Source of the DNA: Pelagicoccus sp. SDUM812005 | GTDB taxonomy: Bacteria > Verrucomicrobiota > Verrucomicrobiia > Opitutales > Opitutaceae | DNA: 64,000 nucleotides | Direction: 5' to 3' | NCBI RefSeq assembly: GCF_031127875.1 | Contig: NZ_JARXIA010000010.1 | Coordinates: 1-64,000, forward strand | Shown: piece by piece, positions 26,297 to 34,564 of the stretch | How the letters are laid out: each line of letters opens with the position of its first letter | Position numbering within the stretch: position 1 is the stretch's first letter | Notes under the pieces: model-generated | Databases searched by the model: none | Told to the model about the DNA's origin: nothing | The model's input: only the letters and a program-made list of their open reading frames with translations | Position numbers and translations under genes: made by a program

Positions 26297-26337
26297 TTGA
26301 CTGAATATTCCGACAAAGGAATATGCAAATGTCGGAA
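26297..26337 (+). promoter_or_regulatory. arsC promoter with nested operator palindromes
   Basis: -35 TTGACT (26297-26302) is followed by a 17-bp spacer and a weak -10 AATATG. The spacer contains ATATTCC (26305-26311) / GGAATAT (26318-26324). Overlapping this is TTCCGACA (26308-26315) / TGTCGGAA (26330-26337). The first half is nearly identical to the site upstream of acr3 at 38830-38854, so arsC and acr3 probably share a regulator. Confidence 0.6.
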
Positions 26338-26432
26338 TTCTTAACTGCAAGTTGAACCTTGCGGGGAGGGAGACCGCTTGTCGCGTTTTGGAAGCGACGC
26401 TCTTGGTAAACGGAACTTAGCACCTAACTCTG

Positions 26433-26942
26433 ATGGATAAACTGAACGTTCTCTTTCTGTGCACTGGCAACAGCGCCCGCAGCATTCTCGCTGAATACAT
26501 CCTGCGCAAGCGGGACCCGCTTCGTTTCGCGGCCTACAGCGCGGGGGCCAGCCCGAAGGACGAGCCGCACCCGATGGCTCTGAAGGTCTTGAAGGAGCAA
26601 TTCCATGTGGACGTGTCGGAAGCCCGGAGCAAGTCGTGGGACACCTTTGCGGGGAAGCGTTTCGACATCGTGATAACAGTTTGCGACAACGCCCGTGAGA
26701 CTTGTCCCGTTTGGCCGGGGCAGCCGATCGTGGCTCACTGGGGGTCGCCCGATCCGGCGGCGTTTGTCGGGAGCGAGGAGGATACGTATCGATTTTTCAA
26801 GGACGTCGCGATCCAGATTTCTCGTCGCATCGATTTGTTGACGGCCTTGCCCTACGAAAAGCTTTGGCAGAACTACCGTCTCAAGTTCGAGGAAGACGTG
26901 AAGCGGATCGGCGAGCAAGCGACCTTCGGAACTGTGTCCTGA
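26433..26942 (+). CDS. arsC: Arsenate reductase, LMW-phosphatase/thioredoxin-coupled type
   Basis: Cytoplasmic reduction of As(V) to As(III), 169 aa. The P-loop CTGNSARS (Cys10-Ser17) and the redox pair Cys84/Cys91 in VCDNARETCPVWPG match the pI258-type ArsC layout (Cys10, 82, 89). A plain LMW phosphatase would lack that pair. It stands apart from the minus-strand ars genes but carries the same GAATATTCC-type operator as acr3, so it likely feeds arsenite to that exporter. Confidence 0.93.
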   Translation: MDKLNVLFLCTGNSARSILAEYILRKRDPLRFAAYSAGASPKDEPHPMALKVLKEQFHVDVSEARSKSWDTFAGKRFDIVITVCDNARETCPVWPGQPIVAHWGSPDPAAFVGSEEDTYRFFKDVAIQISRRIDLLTALPYEKLWQNYRLKFEEDVKRIGEQATFGTVS

Positions 26943-26971
26943 TCGTAGATGAGTTTTAGCTGGGCTGGTGG

Positions 26972-27000
26972 CGCCTCGGTTTGAGGGCGTTCCTCTTTTT
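26972..27000 (+). terminator. Probable arsC terminator
   Basis: CGCCTC and GAGGGCG form a short stem with one bulged G, followed by TTCCTCTTTTT, 30 bp after the arsC stop. It lies between convergent genes. Confidence 0.4.
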
Positions 27001-27014
27001 GGGGCAGCTTGTCC

Positions 27015-28307
27015 TTAGTATTGGAGCTGCAGCATGGTGCGGGCGCCGAAGGATTCGGCTTTCGCTTCAGTGCCGTCGAGGGCGTCCTGGCTTTTTCCAT
27101 ACACGAGCCCGAATTGCAGCTTGAGGTTGTCGCCATGGAAGAAGTAGTTGCCGCCAAAATAGGCTTCTTTCAGTGTATCCATAGTTCCACCACTTGGTGC
27201 TGAGCGTACTGCGTCGGAGAGGTTTATGCCACGTCCGTCGCTGTCGACATAGCTGTAGCGAAAGACGCCTTCCCACTTTTCGGAGAAGCGGTAGCTAGGC
27301 TGGATGAAGTATCCCCACGAATTGGAATCCTGTCCGGGGGCGGCGCCTTGCTCGTTGTCGCTGCTCATGATTTCGGAGCTTACGCGGAAGTTGTTTTGGG
27401 AGTAGTCGAAGAAAAGGGATCCGACGAGGAGATCGTCGCCTGCTCCCAGAACGGTTCCTCCTTGGTCGGGCAGGTAACCGAAGGAAACGCCGCTGTGCAG
27501 GTAGCCGTCGCCGATCGCTTGCTTGTAGCCAGCGTAGGCCCAAGGGGCGATGCCGTTGTTGGAGTCGTTTCCGGCGCTGGTGGGGCTGCTGATGCGTTCC
27601 GGATTGGTGAGCGCTATTTGGTAGTCCCAGTTGCCGTTCTTGCCCTTGAGAAAGACGCCGTTACGGTAGACGCCTGCTCCGAGGCGGCGCCCGTTGTTGG
27701 GTTCGACGAAGAAGCGGGTGACGGCGGAACGTTCGATGGCCTTGAGGCTGCCGCTGGAGGTTTGAAATTCCTCGAAGCCGAAGGGGACCTTGGTGAGGCC
27801 GACGTTGAGGCTATTCCGGTCGTTGAGTTCCCAGTCGATGTAGGCTGCGTCGAAGTTGGACGAAGCGAAATCGTAGGTTATGACCGCGGTGGCGTTGTCG
27901 ACGAGCTGGCCTTTGATTCCGAAGTAGGCGCGGCGTATGAAGAGGTGGTTGGTATCCGCGGGGTCGCCAGCGTTGTCGATATCGGTGCCGATGGCTGCGT
28001 ATTGGGCTTGAAGCCGCGTAGAGAAGGCCAGTTTTTCCAGGGCTCCGGCCTTTGCGGTAGGGATTACGGCCGTGGGTTTGGGAGCAGGCTGGGCTGCGGG
28101 GGGCGGCTCGTTTTTCTGTCGGGCTTCGGCGACGAGCGACTCGGCCTCGGCTTTGGTGATGACGCCTTTTTCAACGAGGAGGTTGAGAATGTCGGCGTTG
28201 CTTTGGGCGTGCGTTAGGGTTGCGGCAGTGAGGCTGGCGAGGGTCGCGAGCAGCTTGGCGGCGCTCGCGAGTCGTGAGCCCATACGGGGGGATGGGATCG
28301 CGTTCAT
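27015..28307 (-). CDS. OprO/OprP-type phosphate-selective porin
   Basis: 430-aa outer membrane protein with a signal peptide (about 1-34), a short coiled segment (ILNLLVEKGVITKAEAESLVAEAR) and a 16-strand-type porin barrel (LQAQYAAIGTDIDNAGDP, HLFIRRAYFGIKGQL) ending in an aromatic-rich YGKSQD...TMLQLQY terminus. OprO/P porins pass phosphate and polyphosphate, and arsenate is a phosphate analogue. It is the last gene of the arr-like operon, 28 bp after the chaperone gene, so arsenate entry is a reasonable inference. Confidence 0.85.
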   Translation of the reverse strand: MNAIPSPRMGSRLASAAKLLATLASLTAATLTHAQSNADILNLLVEKGVITKAEAESLVAEARQKNEPPPAAQPAPKPTAVIPTAKAGALEKLAFSTRLQAQYAAIGTDIDNAGDPADTNHLFIRRAYFGIKGQLVDNATAVITYDFASSNFDAAYIDWELNDRNSLNVGLTKVPFGFEEFQTSSGSLKAIERSAVTRFFVEPNNGRRLGAGVYRNGVFLKGKNGNWDYQIALTNPERISSPTSAGNDSNNGIAPWAYAGYKQAIGDGYLHSGVSFGYLPDQGGTVLGAGDDLLVGSLFFDYSQNNFRVSSEIMSSDNEQGAAPGQDSNSWGYFIQPSYRFSEKWEGVFRYSYVDSDGRGINLSDAVRSAPSGGTMDTLKEAYFGGNYFFHGDNLKLQFGLVYGKSQDALDGTEAKAESFGARTMLQLQY

Positions 28308-28335
28308 AATGGATCGTTATGTATTTGGATTTTGA

Positions 28336-28944
28336 TTACGGTTTGACGATGCGAAGGCAAAATTTGGCCAGGGCTTGGTAGAATGGGTGGAGGGCTTCGA
28401 CGGCTAGAATGGTGTCGGCGAAGTCGGCCACCCAAGGGTCGAAATGGCCTTGGCGAAAGTCGTGATAGCGCTGGAGCCAAGTTGCGTCCTTGGTAGTGAG
28501 GAACTGATGGGCGAGAAAGTAGAGGAACTCGCATTCCGACACGATGTGGTCGGGCGCATCGCAGGGACCTTCGGCGGGAGCGAGGCCGGCTGCAGCGTAG
28601 TGGCGGGCCACCTCTTGGCTGACGGTTCCCATGAGGCGTTGCTCGGGATCGAGATAGAAGGAGGCGTAGGGGGCGGCCTTGATCTCGAAGGGGCCGAGAA
28701 AGAGTCGAGCGTAGTCGCGCAGTGCTGCGGTACGGTCTGCCGTGGGGACGAGCTGCCATTGGCGGGCGAGCTCGAGTCCGATTGCGTTCAGGTCTAGGTC
28801 GCTTGCAGCTAGCGTTTCCCTTAGCAATCGTGGCTCGTCTTCCGTGAACTCGCTGGGGCTTTTGAAGGCGTTGGCGAGCAGAAGGAAGAGGTTGGCGGTG
28901 GGAGCGTCGAGCTGAGGCTTAGTAGTCACGGATGTAGTGGACAT
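28336..28944 (-). CDS. arrD: TorD/DmsD-family chaperone (ArrD-like)
   Basis: 202-aa all-helical cytoplasmic chaperone for a molybdoenzyme. The N-terminal helices and the motif EFLYFLAHQF with the preceding DAPDHIVSECE (family D-H-x-x-x-E block) are typical of TorD/DmsD. It would hold the Tat-exported catalytic subunit until cofactor insertion. It overlaps the ferredoxin gene by 26 bp, showing tight coupling. The gene symbol depends on the arrA assignment. Confidence 0.85.
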   Translation of the reverse strand: MSTTSVTTKPQLDAPTANLFLLLANAFKSPSEFTEDEPRLLRETLAASDLDLNAIGLELARQWQLVPTADRTAALRDYARLFLGPFEIKAAPYASFYLDPEQRLMGTVSQEVARHYAAAGLAPAEGPCDAPDHIVSECEFLYFLAHQFLTTKDATWLQRYHDFRQGHFDPWVADFADTILAVEALHPFYQALAKFCLRIVKP

Positions 28945-29623
28945 TGGGACGGGTTCCTTTTTCTGGTTTTAGGACGCGGGACGCGTGATCGCGCAGGGCT
29001 ATTGAGACGGGGCTTTCCGGATCTTTCTTGTCGCCGAAGATGCGGGCGTCGGCAGGGCAGGCCTCCACGCAAGCCGGTTGTTCGCCGACCGCGAGTCGGT
29101 GGTCGCAGAAGGTGCATTTCTCGACAATGCCTTGGGGGCGTATTCCCGGATAGGTGGTCGCGCGGGTCGGGTTGTAGACGGGAATCGGAACGTCTGCGGC
29201 TTGGGCGGCTTCCGGTCCGGTGGAGGTGCAGCCCGCGATCGCTGGCTTGAGGTATTCGCGGTAGTGGCGGTGCGGGCGTTCCTGGTTGAAATAGATGACG
29301 CCGTAAGGGCAGGCTTGCTGGCAGGCGCGGCAGCCGATGCATTTGTCGGCGTCGTGCATGGTGAGCCCGTTGTCGTCCTTGTGCATGGCGGTGGTCGGGC
29401 AGTGGGCCACGCAAGGGGCATCTTCGCAGTGGTTGCAAAGGGTTGGGATGTAGCGGAAGGAGGTGTTGGGAAAGGTGCCTCGGGTTTCCAGGATATGGTT
29501 GGACCAGGCGAAGCTGTGCTGGACGTTGTTCTCGCGCTTGCAGGCGATGTCGCAAGCGGAGCAGCCGACGCAGCGGTGCAGGTCGATGACCATGGAGTAC
29601 TGTCTTTTGGTGGCCGTTTTCAT
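28919..29623 (-). CDS. arrB: Four-cluster ferredoxin subunit (ArrB-like)
   Basis: 234-aa electron-transfer subunit with four [4Fe-4S] binding sets: C18-C21-C24-C28, C63-C66-C71-C75, C95-C98-C101-C105 and a C-terminal CTFC...C...C set. It belongs to the DmsB/PsrB/TtrB/ArrB group and carries no signal, consistent with export alongside the Tat-bearing catalytic subunit. To my recollection ArrB of Shewanella has the same length. It follows the catalytic gene by 20 bp and should pass electrons from the NrfD-type membrane subunit to it. Confidence 0.9.
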   Translation of the reverse strand: MKTATKRQYSMVIDLHRCVGCSACDIACKRENNVQHSFAWSNHILETRGTFPNTSFRYIPTLCNHCEDAPCVAHCPTTAMHKDDNGLTMHDADKCIGCRACQQACPYGVIYFNQERPHRHYREYLKPAIAGCTSTGPEAAQAADVPIPVYNPTRATTYPGIRPQGIVEKCTFCDHRLAVGEQPACVEACPADARIFGDKKDPESPVSIALRDHASRVLKPEKGTRPNVHYIRDY

Positions 29624-29643
29624 TTTTCCGAAAAGGGTTTAGG

Positions 29644-32256
29644 TTAAACTTTCTCGACCTTTACGCGGGCCGGGCCTCCGTGACGTGCGGTGGCACCGGA
29701 GAGACGCTCGTACTCGGGCGGAAGGATAATGTTGTTGTTGCCGCCGCGGGGAAGCTTCTTGTCGAAGTCGGCTGCGGCGACGCGACCGTAGGCCCAATGG
29801 CCTTGGCCATAGCATTTCGCCACGGTTCCCGGCCGTACGCCTTCCCAGAGCTTGAGGGTGACGGTGATGGCTCCGGTAGTGGAGGTTACCTTGACTTGGT
29901 CCTTGTTGCTTAGGCCGAGTCGGCGGGCGTCGACCGGGTTCATCTTGAGTACGTCGTCCCAGTTTTCGTCGCCAGGGTCGGCGTTTTTGTGGGCCTGGTA
30001 CCAGGTGCAATTGGCAGAACGACCTTCGCGGTTGAGACGGCTGCGGTGCTCGAAGAAGATGAAGGGAAATTCCTTTTCGTCGCCGTGTCGCAGGGCTGGC
30101 TCGAAGTGCGGGACGAACGCTTGCTCGCCGCGGGCCGTGTAGTTGGTGGCGGCCAGAACCTCGTCGATAGAGGCGTCGTTTTTCGTCGCATGGCCATCGA
30201 GGGCCTTCTTGAGGGTCTCGCTGTAGAATTCGAACTTGCCGGTGGCGGTGCCGAAGTTGCCCCACTTGGTTTGGCACTCGTAGCGTTTAGAGTTCCAGAC
30301 TCCTTTGGCCACGAAATCGTCCCAGCCGCCGAGCTTGTCGCCGTACTTTCCGTAGTCCTTATGGGAGGCGTCCCAGCAGGGACGAGTGAGCATTTTCGTA
30401 GCGTAGAGGGCGAATTCCTCGCCGTTGGCCGGCTGCTTGCCGGTTTCCGGATCAGCGAACTCGTCGTTGAAATATCGATACAAATTGTCCCAGCCTTTCT
30501 CCGCCAGCTTTTCGGCGAGCATCCAGGGAATCTCCGTCTCGTCTTGCCGTACGTCCCAGATGGGCTTCACGACCGGCGCCGTGAGGGTATTGTAGCCGTA
30601 GAGGTTTTGCTTGCTCTTGAGGAAGCTCCACTTTTCGGCGATTTGGTGGGCGGCCGGCAGCACCACGTCGGCGAAGTGGGACATTTCCGACGCGTTGGTG
30701 GTGATGTGAACGAAGAAGGGGATTTTGGTCAGGGCCCGTTCCCAGCGTTCGGCGCCGGAGCAGGAGAATGCGAAGTTGGCCCAGTTGGCTATGGCCACCT
30801 TGATGTCGTAGGGATCCTCGTTGAGGATAGCGTCGGCGGTATTGTTGGTGACAACTCCACTTCCGCTCTTCCCTTCCTTCAAGGATGGGAAGGCGAGGGT
30901 TCCGCGGTGATCGATCTTCTTTTGCTTAGCGTTCTTCTTGGCCAACTCGTCCTGGTAGGCGGAAAAGTCGGGGATCGAATCGGCGACGACTTTGGTCTTT
31001 TGCACCGTGCCGCCGATGTGGTCGGCCGAGCCCACCAGTCCGTTGAGGGCGTGGGCGGCCATGGCCGAGTAGCCGCCGCGGGCTTGCATGGCAGCCCCCG
31101 GAGAAAGCCAGCTAATCGCCCGAGGAGCAGCTTCAGCGAACTCGATCGCGACCTGACGGATTTGGCTCGCCGGGATCCCGGTGCGTTCGGCGGCCCATTC
31201 GGGGCTGCGGTCCTTGAGCTCGAGGTTCCACCATTTGACCACTCCGTGGCTATGGATTTCGTTGAAAAGATCGGGGTCGACTTCCTTGCCAGCGACGAAG
31301 CGATTGTCCTTGTCGGTGAAGTCGCCGACGAATTCCTTGCTCCACATGCCTTCGGTGAGGATGACGTGGGCCATGGCGACGGCTAGGGCGCCGTCTTCGC
31401 CTGGAATGACGGGCAGCCAGTGGTTTGCTTTCGCCGCGGTGGCGGAGAGGCGCGGGTCGATGACGGCGATTTTCGCTTGGTCTCGGACCTTGCCCCAAAT
31501 GTTTATGGCGTGAGGCACTTGGCGATTGGACGAGAGCGGATCGGCGCCCCAGCAAAGAACGTAGCGCGTGTGCTCCAAGTCGTAGTCCCGGTAGTCCCAG
31601 TACCCTTCGGTGTAGTAGGCTCCGAACTTTTCGGCTTCGGCGCAGATGGCGGAGTGGCTGATGCCGTTGGGGGAACCGTAAATTTTCGGGAGGGCGGAGT
31701 AGAGCAGGTCGCGCAGGTAGCTGTATCGACCACGCAAATACAAGAACTTGTGGGTTTCATCGTTCGCCCTCAGTTCAAGCATCTTGTCCGCGATCATGTC
31801 CATGGCTTCATCCCAGGATATGGGGACGAAACCGGGGTCTTCGTGCCGTCCTTTTTTCGGATTGGTCCGTTTCATGGGGACCTTGACGCGGTCGGGGTCG
31901 TAGAGCTGTTGCAGAGAAAGGTGCGGACGCGGGCAGATCTTGCCGTGGTTGGCCAAGCTGAAGGGATTGCCGCGCACGTCGGTGACCCGGTTGTTGATCA
32001 CCTTGAGTTGGACGGGGCACCACGAGGTGCAGCCTTGGCAGGTGGAGGCTAGCCATTTTCCGGCAAGCGCGGCAGCGGATGCGGCAGAGGCGGCGGAACC
32101 CGGTACGGCGGCTTGGGCGAAACGACTGAGGACCGGGCCCCCGCCCACGGCGCAAAGCAGGGAGCTTCCGATGACGTTGCGCAGAAAGTGGCGCCGGCTG
32201 AGGCCTGCGGCGGACTCTGTGGTTGTCGTTTCGTCTGTAGAAAGCAGATCTTTCAT
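29644..32256 (-). CDS. arrA: Molybdopterin oxidoreductase, probable respiratory arsenate reductase catalytic subunit
   Basis: 870-aa periplasmic DMSO-reductase-family enzyme. A Tat signal with SRRHFLRN (20-27) sets the start at MKDLLS; the frame is open much further upstream but that part overlaps the NrfD gene. The [4Fe-4S] motif is C73-x2-C76-x3-C80-x27-C108. Active-site residues LRGRY (Arg177, Tyr178) and HSAICAEAEK (His201, Ser202, Cys205, Lys210) plus Tyr222 have exactly the spacing I remember for Shewanella ArrA (R165, Y166, H189, S190, C193, K198, Y210). The GRGWG-type word associated with ArxA is absent. Alternatives are tetrathionate, thiosulfate or polysulfide reductases, but the Cys ligand context and the ars genes favour ArrA. 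Confidence 0.82.
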   Translation of the reverse strand: MKDLLSTDETTTTESAAGLSRRHFLRNVIGSSLLCAVGGGPVLSRFAQAAVPGSAASAASAAALAGKWLASTCQGCTSWCPVQLKVINNRVTDVRGNPFSLANHGKICPRPHLSLQQLYDPDRVKVPMKRTNPKKGRHEDPGFVPISWDEAMDMIADKMLELRANDETHKFLYLRGRYSYLRDLLYSALPKIYGSPNGISHSAICAEAEKFGAYYTEGYWDYRDYDLEHTRYVLCWGADPLSSNRQVPHAINIWGKVRDQAKIAVIDPRLSATAAKANHWLPVIPGEDGALAVAMAHVILTEGMWSKEFVGDFTDKDNRFVAGKEVDPDLFNEIHSHGVVKWWNLELKDRSPEWAAERTGIPASQIRQVAIEFAEAAPRAISWLSPGAAMQARGGYSAMAAHALNGLVGSADHIGGTVQKTKVVADSIPDFSAYQDELAKKNAKQKKIDHRGTLAFPSLKEGKSGSGVVTNNTADAILNEDPYDIKVAIANWANFAFSCSGAERWERALTKIPFFVHITTNASEMSHFADVVLPAAHQIAEKWSFLKSKQNLYGYNTLTAPVVKPIWDVRQDETEIPWMLAEKLAEKGWDNLYRYFNDEFADPETGKQPANGEEFALYATKMLTRPCWDASHKDYGKYGDKLGGWDDFVAKGVWNSKRYECQTKWGNFGTATGKFEFYSETLKKALDGHATKNDASIDEVLAATNYTARGEQAFVPHFEPALRHGDEKEFPFIFFEHRSRLNREGRSANCTWYQAHKNADPGDENWDDVLKMNPVDARRLGLSNKDQVKVTSTTGAITVTLKLWEGVRPGTVAKCYGQGHWAYGRVAAADFDKKLPRGGNNNIILPPEYERLSGATARHGGPARVKVEKV

Positions 32257-32267
32257 GGCTGGCAAAG

Positions 32268-33218
32268 TTAGAAGATTGAAGTTGCGGCGGGTGGTACTTG
32301 ACCGGCGAGGACGAGGGCCAACCGGAAGAAGAAGGCGCCGACGACGATCAGGGCGCTGCTGGTGGCGATGACGCGGATTTGCTGACGGCGGTGGCTGGCC
32401 TCTCCCTGCAGGATTGACCAAAGGCCGAGGAGCAAGGGAAGGATGAGGCCGATGCCGATGCCGATGCCCCAGAAAACCGGGCCGTAGGCGCGATTGGCTG
32501 CTTCGAGCGCTTGCTGGGCATGCATGCCGCCAAGCCGAAGATCGAGCCACCAGAGCACGAAGGTACCGAGCTGGAGAATCAGGAGGGCCCCCATGACGTT
32601 CCGAACCATGGCGAGATCGTTGAGAAAGGTGGCTATGTGGTCCTGTTGGTCTAGGCGGCCAGCCCATTTCATGCGGGCCAGGTGGACCAGCAAGACGATG
32701 GCGATGCCGCTGGTAGCAAAGCTGAGCAAGGCGGCGATGACGGTCGGCCCGGTATTCCAAAGCGGATGGGATACCATGGTGGAAAGCAACATGCCATGAT
32801 AGGAGCCGACGATCAGGGTTAGCGGAGCAAGCGCCCAACCGAGACCGCGGCGCAGGGAGACGTTCTGGTCGGGCCGGTTCCAAAGGAATGCGTAGACGAC
32901 TCCGCCTCCCACCACGAGCGGTTGGAAGATGCCGCCCCACCAGAGTGGAGAGGTTAGGTTGGCGTTGAGGTAGGTATGGTAGGCGTGGAAGGGCCGACCC
33001 ATTTTTATCATGATCAGGAGCAAGCCGGCCGAAACGAGTACAGGTGAGAGCCAAGCGGCCGTGTGGCAGATGCGTCGGTATTTGCCATGGAGGACGGCAT
33101 CGAGGAGGATGGCGAAGAGGAGGGCTCCGACTCCGGCCCCTCCGAGGAAGAGGTCGAGGGCGACTTTCCAGTCCCAATAGGGACCGGACTGGGTGAGGTA
33201 GACGATTTCGTCAGACAT
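32268..33218 (-). CDS. arrC: NrfD/PsrC-family membrane quinol-interacting subunit (ArrC-like)
   Basis: 316-aa polytopic membrane protein with about eight to nine TM helices (WKVALDLFLGGAGVGALLFA, AWLSPVLVSAGLLLIMIKMG, WALAPLTLIVGSYHGMLLS). This is the NrfD/PsrC fold that oxidises quinol and passes electrons to a ferredoxin subunit. The ATG at MSDEIV is chosen because it follows the regulator gene with an 8-bp overlap. It lies 11 bp before the catalytic gene. Some arr operons use such an anchor in place of CymA. Confidence 0.88.
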   Translation of the reverse strand: MSDEIVYLTQSGPYWDWKVALDLFLGGAGVGALLFAILLDAVLHGKYRRICHTAAWLSPVLVSAGLLLIMIKMGRPFHAYHTYLNANLTSPLWWGGIFQPLVVGGGVVYAFLWNRPDQNVSLRRGLGWALAPLTLIVGSYHGMLLSTMVSHPLWNTGPTVIAALLSFATSGIAIVLLVHLARMKWAGRLDQQDHIATFLNDLAMVRNVMGALLILQLGTFVLWWLDLRLGGMHAQQALEAANRAYGPVFWGIGIGIGLILPLLLGLWSILQGEASHRRQQIRVIATSSALIVVGAFFFRLALVLAGQVPPAATSIF

Positions 33219-33690
33219 GGTTTTTCCTTTCCTTGCAGGCACAGGATGCCTCGTTTTCTGGGGGTGAAACTGAATTGAGGTGAGTCTCGTGGGCGATGAC
33301 GTCGGCCAATGTTGTCTGCTTGAGATGCTCGCGAATGCGCTCTCGCTCCACGCTCCAAAATTCGTGGACGGGGCAGCTTCGCTCGTCGCTGCAGGTCGCC
33401 ATGCCAAGCAGGCAGCGATCGAGGGTATGCGGACCGTCGATCGCGTCGTTAATATCCAAGACGGAGAGGCTGCAGGCGGAGCGGTGGAGCCAAGCGCCGC
33501 CGTTGGGACCGGGCTTGGAGGCCAGAATCTCGGCTTTGACCAGCTTCTTGACGAGCTTTGCCAAGTAGGAGGCGGGGACGCCTGAACAGCTTGCGATCTC
33601 CTTGACAGTTCGAGGCTGGCCAGAACAGGAGCCCTCGAGGCAAGCGAGCGCTTGGATTGCGTAACCGACGCTTTGGGAAAGACAGAACAT
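33211..33690 (-). CDS. Rrf2-family regulator with Fe-S cysteine triad
   Basis: About 159 aa from the MFCLSQSVGYAIQAL start, which matches the canonical Rrf2 N-terminus better than the Met 12 codons upstream. A winged helix (TVKEIASCSGVPASYLAKLVKKL) is followed by Cys93, Cys100 and Cys106, the pattern that binds an iron-sulfur cluster in IscR/NsrR relatives. It is the first gene of the arr-like operon and overlaps the NrfD gene, so it probably regulates arsenate respiration in response to redox state, oxygen or NO. Two matching palindromes lie just upstream. Confidence 0.9.
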   Translation of the reverse strand: MFCLSQSVGYAIQALACLEGSCSGQPRTVKEIASCSGVPASYLAKLVKKLVKAEILASKPGPNGGAWLHRSACSLSVLDINDAIDGPHTLDRCLLGMATCSDERSCPVHEFWSVERERIREHLKQTTLADVIAHETHLNSVSPPENEASCACKERKNHV

Positions 33691-33721
33691 GGCTGGAACT
33701 GCCTTCTGTTCTGCAAAAAAA

Positions 33722-33759
33722 GACAAACATGTCTATAATTAATAAAGGACAAGTATGTC
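33722..33759. promoter_or_regulatory. Paired Rrf2-type operators
   Basis: GACAAACATGTC (33722-33733) and GACAAGTATGTC (33748-33759) share the form GACAA-N2-ATGTC and are spaced 26 bp apart, about 2.5 helical turns. They bracket an AT-rich TATAAT-like hexamer upstream of the Rrf2 gene. They are the best candidates for the regulator's own binding sites. Confidence 0.55.
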
Positions 33760-33856
33760 TTTAAATAAGAATGAATGCGGTGGATTAGAAGGTTTTATGA
33801 CTAACTCCTCTTGTGTTCTCGTCGTCGTAGGCAGCAAGTGGTGGCCTGGGCTGTTG

Positions 33857-34564
33857 CTAGCCTGTGGTCGCAATCAGGTAGGCGCCTCCTGCCAGGAGCA
33901 GGGCTCCGCAGATCCGACGGAGCCATTTGCCTCCAGGGCTGGAACCTTGCCAGGCTAGCCAACGTTGTACCCATTGGCTTGATACGCCGGCTATCGCAAT
34001 AACGATGCAGTGTCCGAGTCCGAATGCGGCAAGGAGAGCGAAAGCGTAGGCAGGAGCTGTGGGAGCAATCTGAAAAGTGAGCCCGAGTACGGGAGCCATG
34101 AATCCGAAGGTACACGGACCGAGAGCGATGCCGAAGAGAAGTCCGAAAATGAGGGCGCCCCAGGGACCGCGGCGGGATTGGTTGGGCGCGGGTCGCCAGG
34201 CGTCGGGAAGCGGCAGGAAGTCCAGCAAGTGGAAGCCGAAGATAATGAAGACGGCGGCGACCGCGTAGTTTCCCCAGTAACCGAGGTCACCGAGCATACG
34301 ACCTGCCGCGGCGGTAATGCCCCCGATCGCTGCGATGGAAGCTAGTATGCCGACGGCAAAGAGGATGGATAATCCGGCAGCTCTTCGTGGCGAGGTTATC
34401 CGTTGCCCATCCTGGAGGAATCCGACAATTAGGGGGATGCTGGCAAGATGGCAGGGGCTTAGGACGATGCTGAGAACGCCCCAGGCGAAGGCGGCCGCTA
34501 GGGCTGCTGTTGGCGCTCCGGCCAGGGCTTCGCTAAGCGAGGTGAAGACTGATTCGAGTGTCAT
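33857..34564 (-). CDS. CcdA/DsbD-type transmembrane thiol transporter
   Basis: 235-aa membrane protein with six or so TM helices and a cysteine in each symmetric half: VLSPCHLASIP and ALGPCTFGFM. This is the CcdA/DsbD core, which carries reducing equivalents from cytoplasmic thioredoxin to the periplasm. Its start overlaps the stop of the thioredoxin lipoprotein gene by ATGA, so the two very probably work as a pair. It is the last gene of the arsR operon. Confidence 0.88.
   Translation of the reverse strand: MTLESVFTSLSEALAGAPTAALAAAFAWGVLSIVLSPCHLASIPLIVGFLQDGQRITSPRRAAGLSILFAVGILASIAAIGGITAAAGRMLGDLGYWGNYAVAAVFIIFGFHLLDFLPLPDAWRPAPNQSRRGPWGALIFGLLFGIALGPCTFGFMAPVLGLTFQIAPTAPAYAFALLAAFGLGHCIVIAIAGVSSQWVQRWLAWQGSSPGGKWLRRICGALLLAGGAYLIATTG

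Noticed and set aside
29644-32256. Assignment as arsenite oxidase AioA or ArxA
   Set aside because: AioA has a [3Fe-4S] site and different gene partners; the ArxA-type GRGWG word is absent and RGRY is present instead.
32257-33177. N-terminal extension of the molybdoenzyme reading frame
   Set aside because: The extension is Arg/Pro/His-rich, overlaps the NrfD gene, and the Tat signal at the internal Met gives the correct start.
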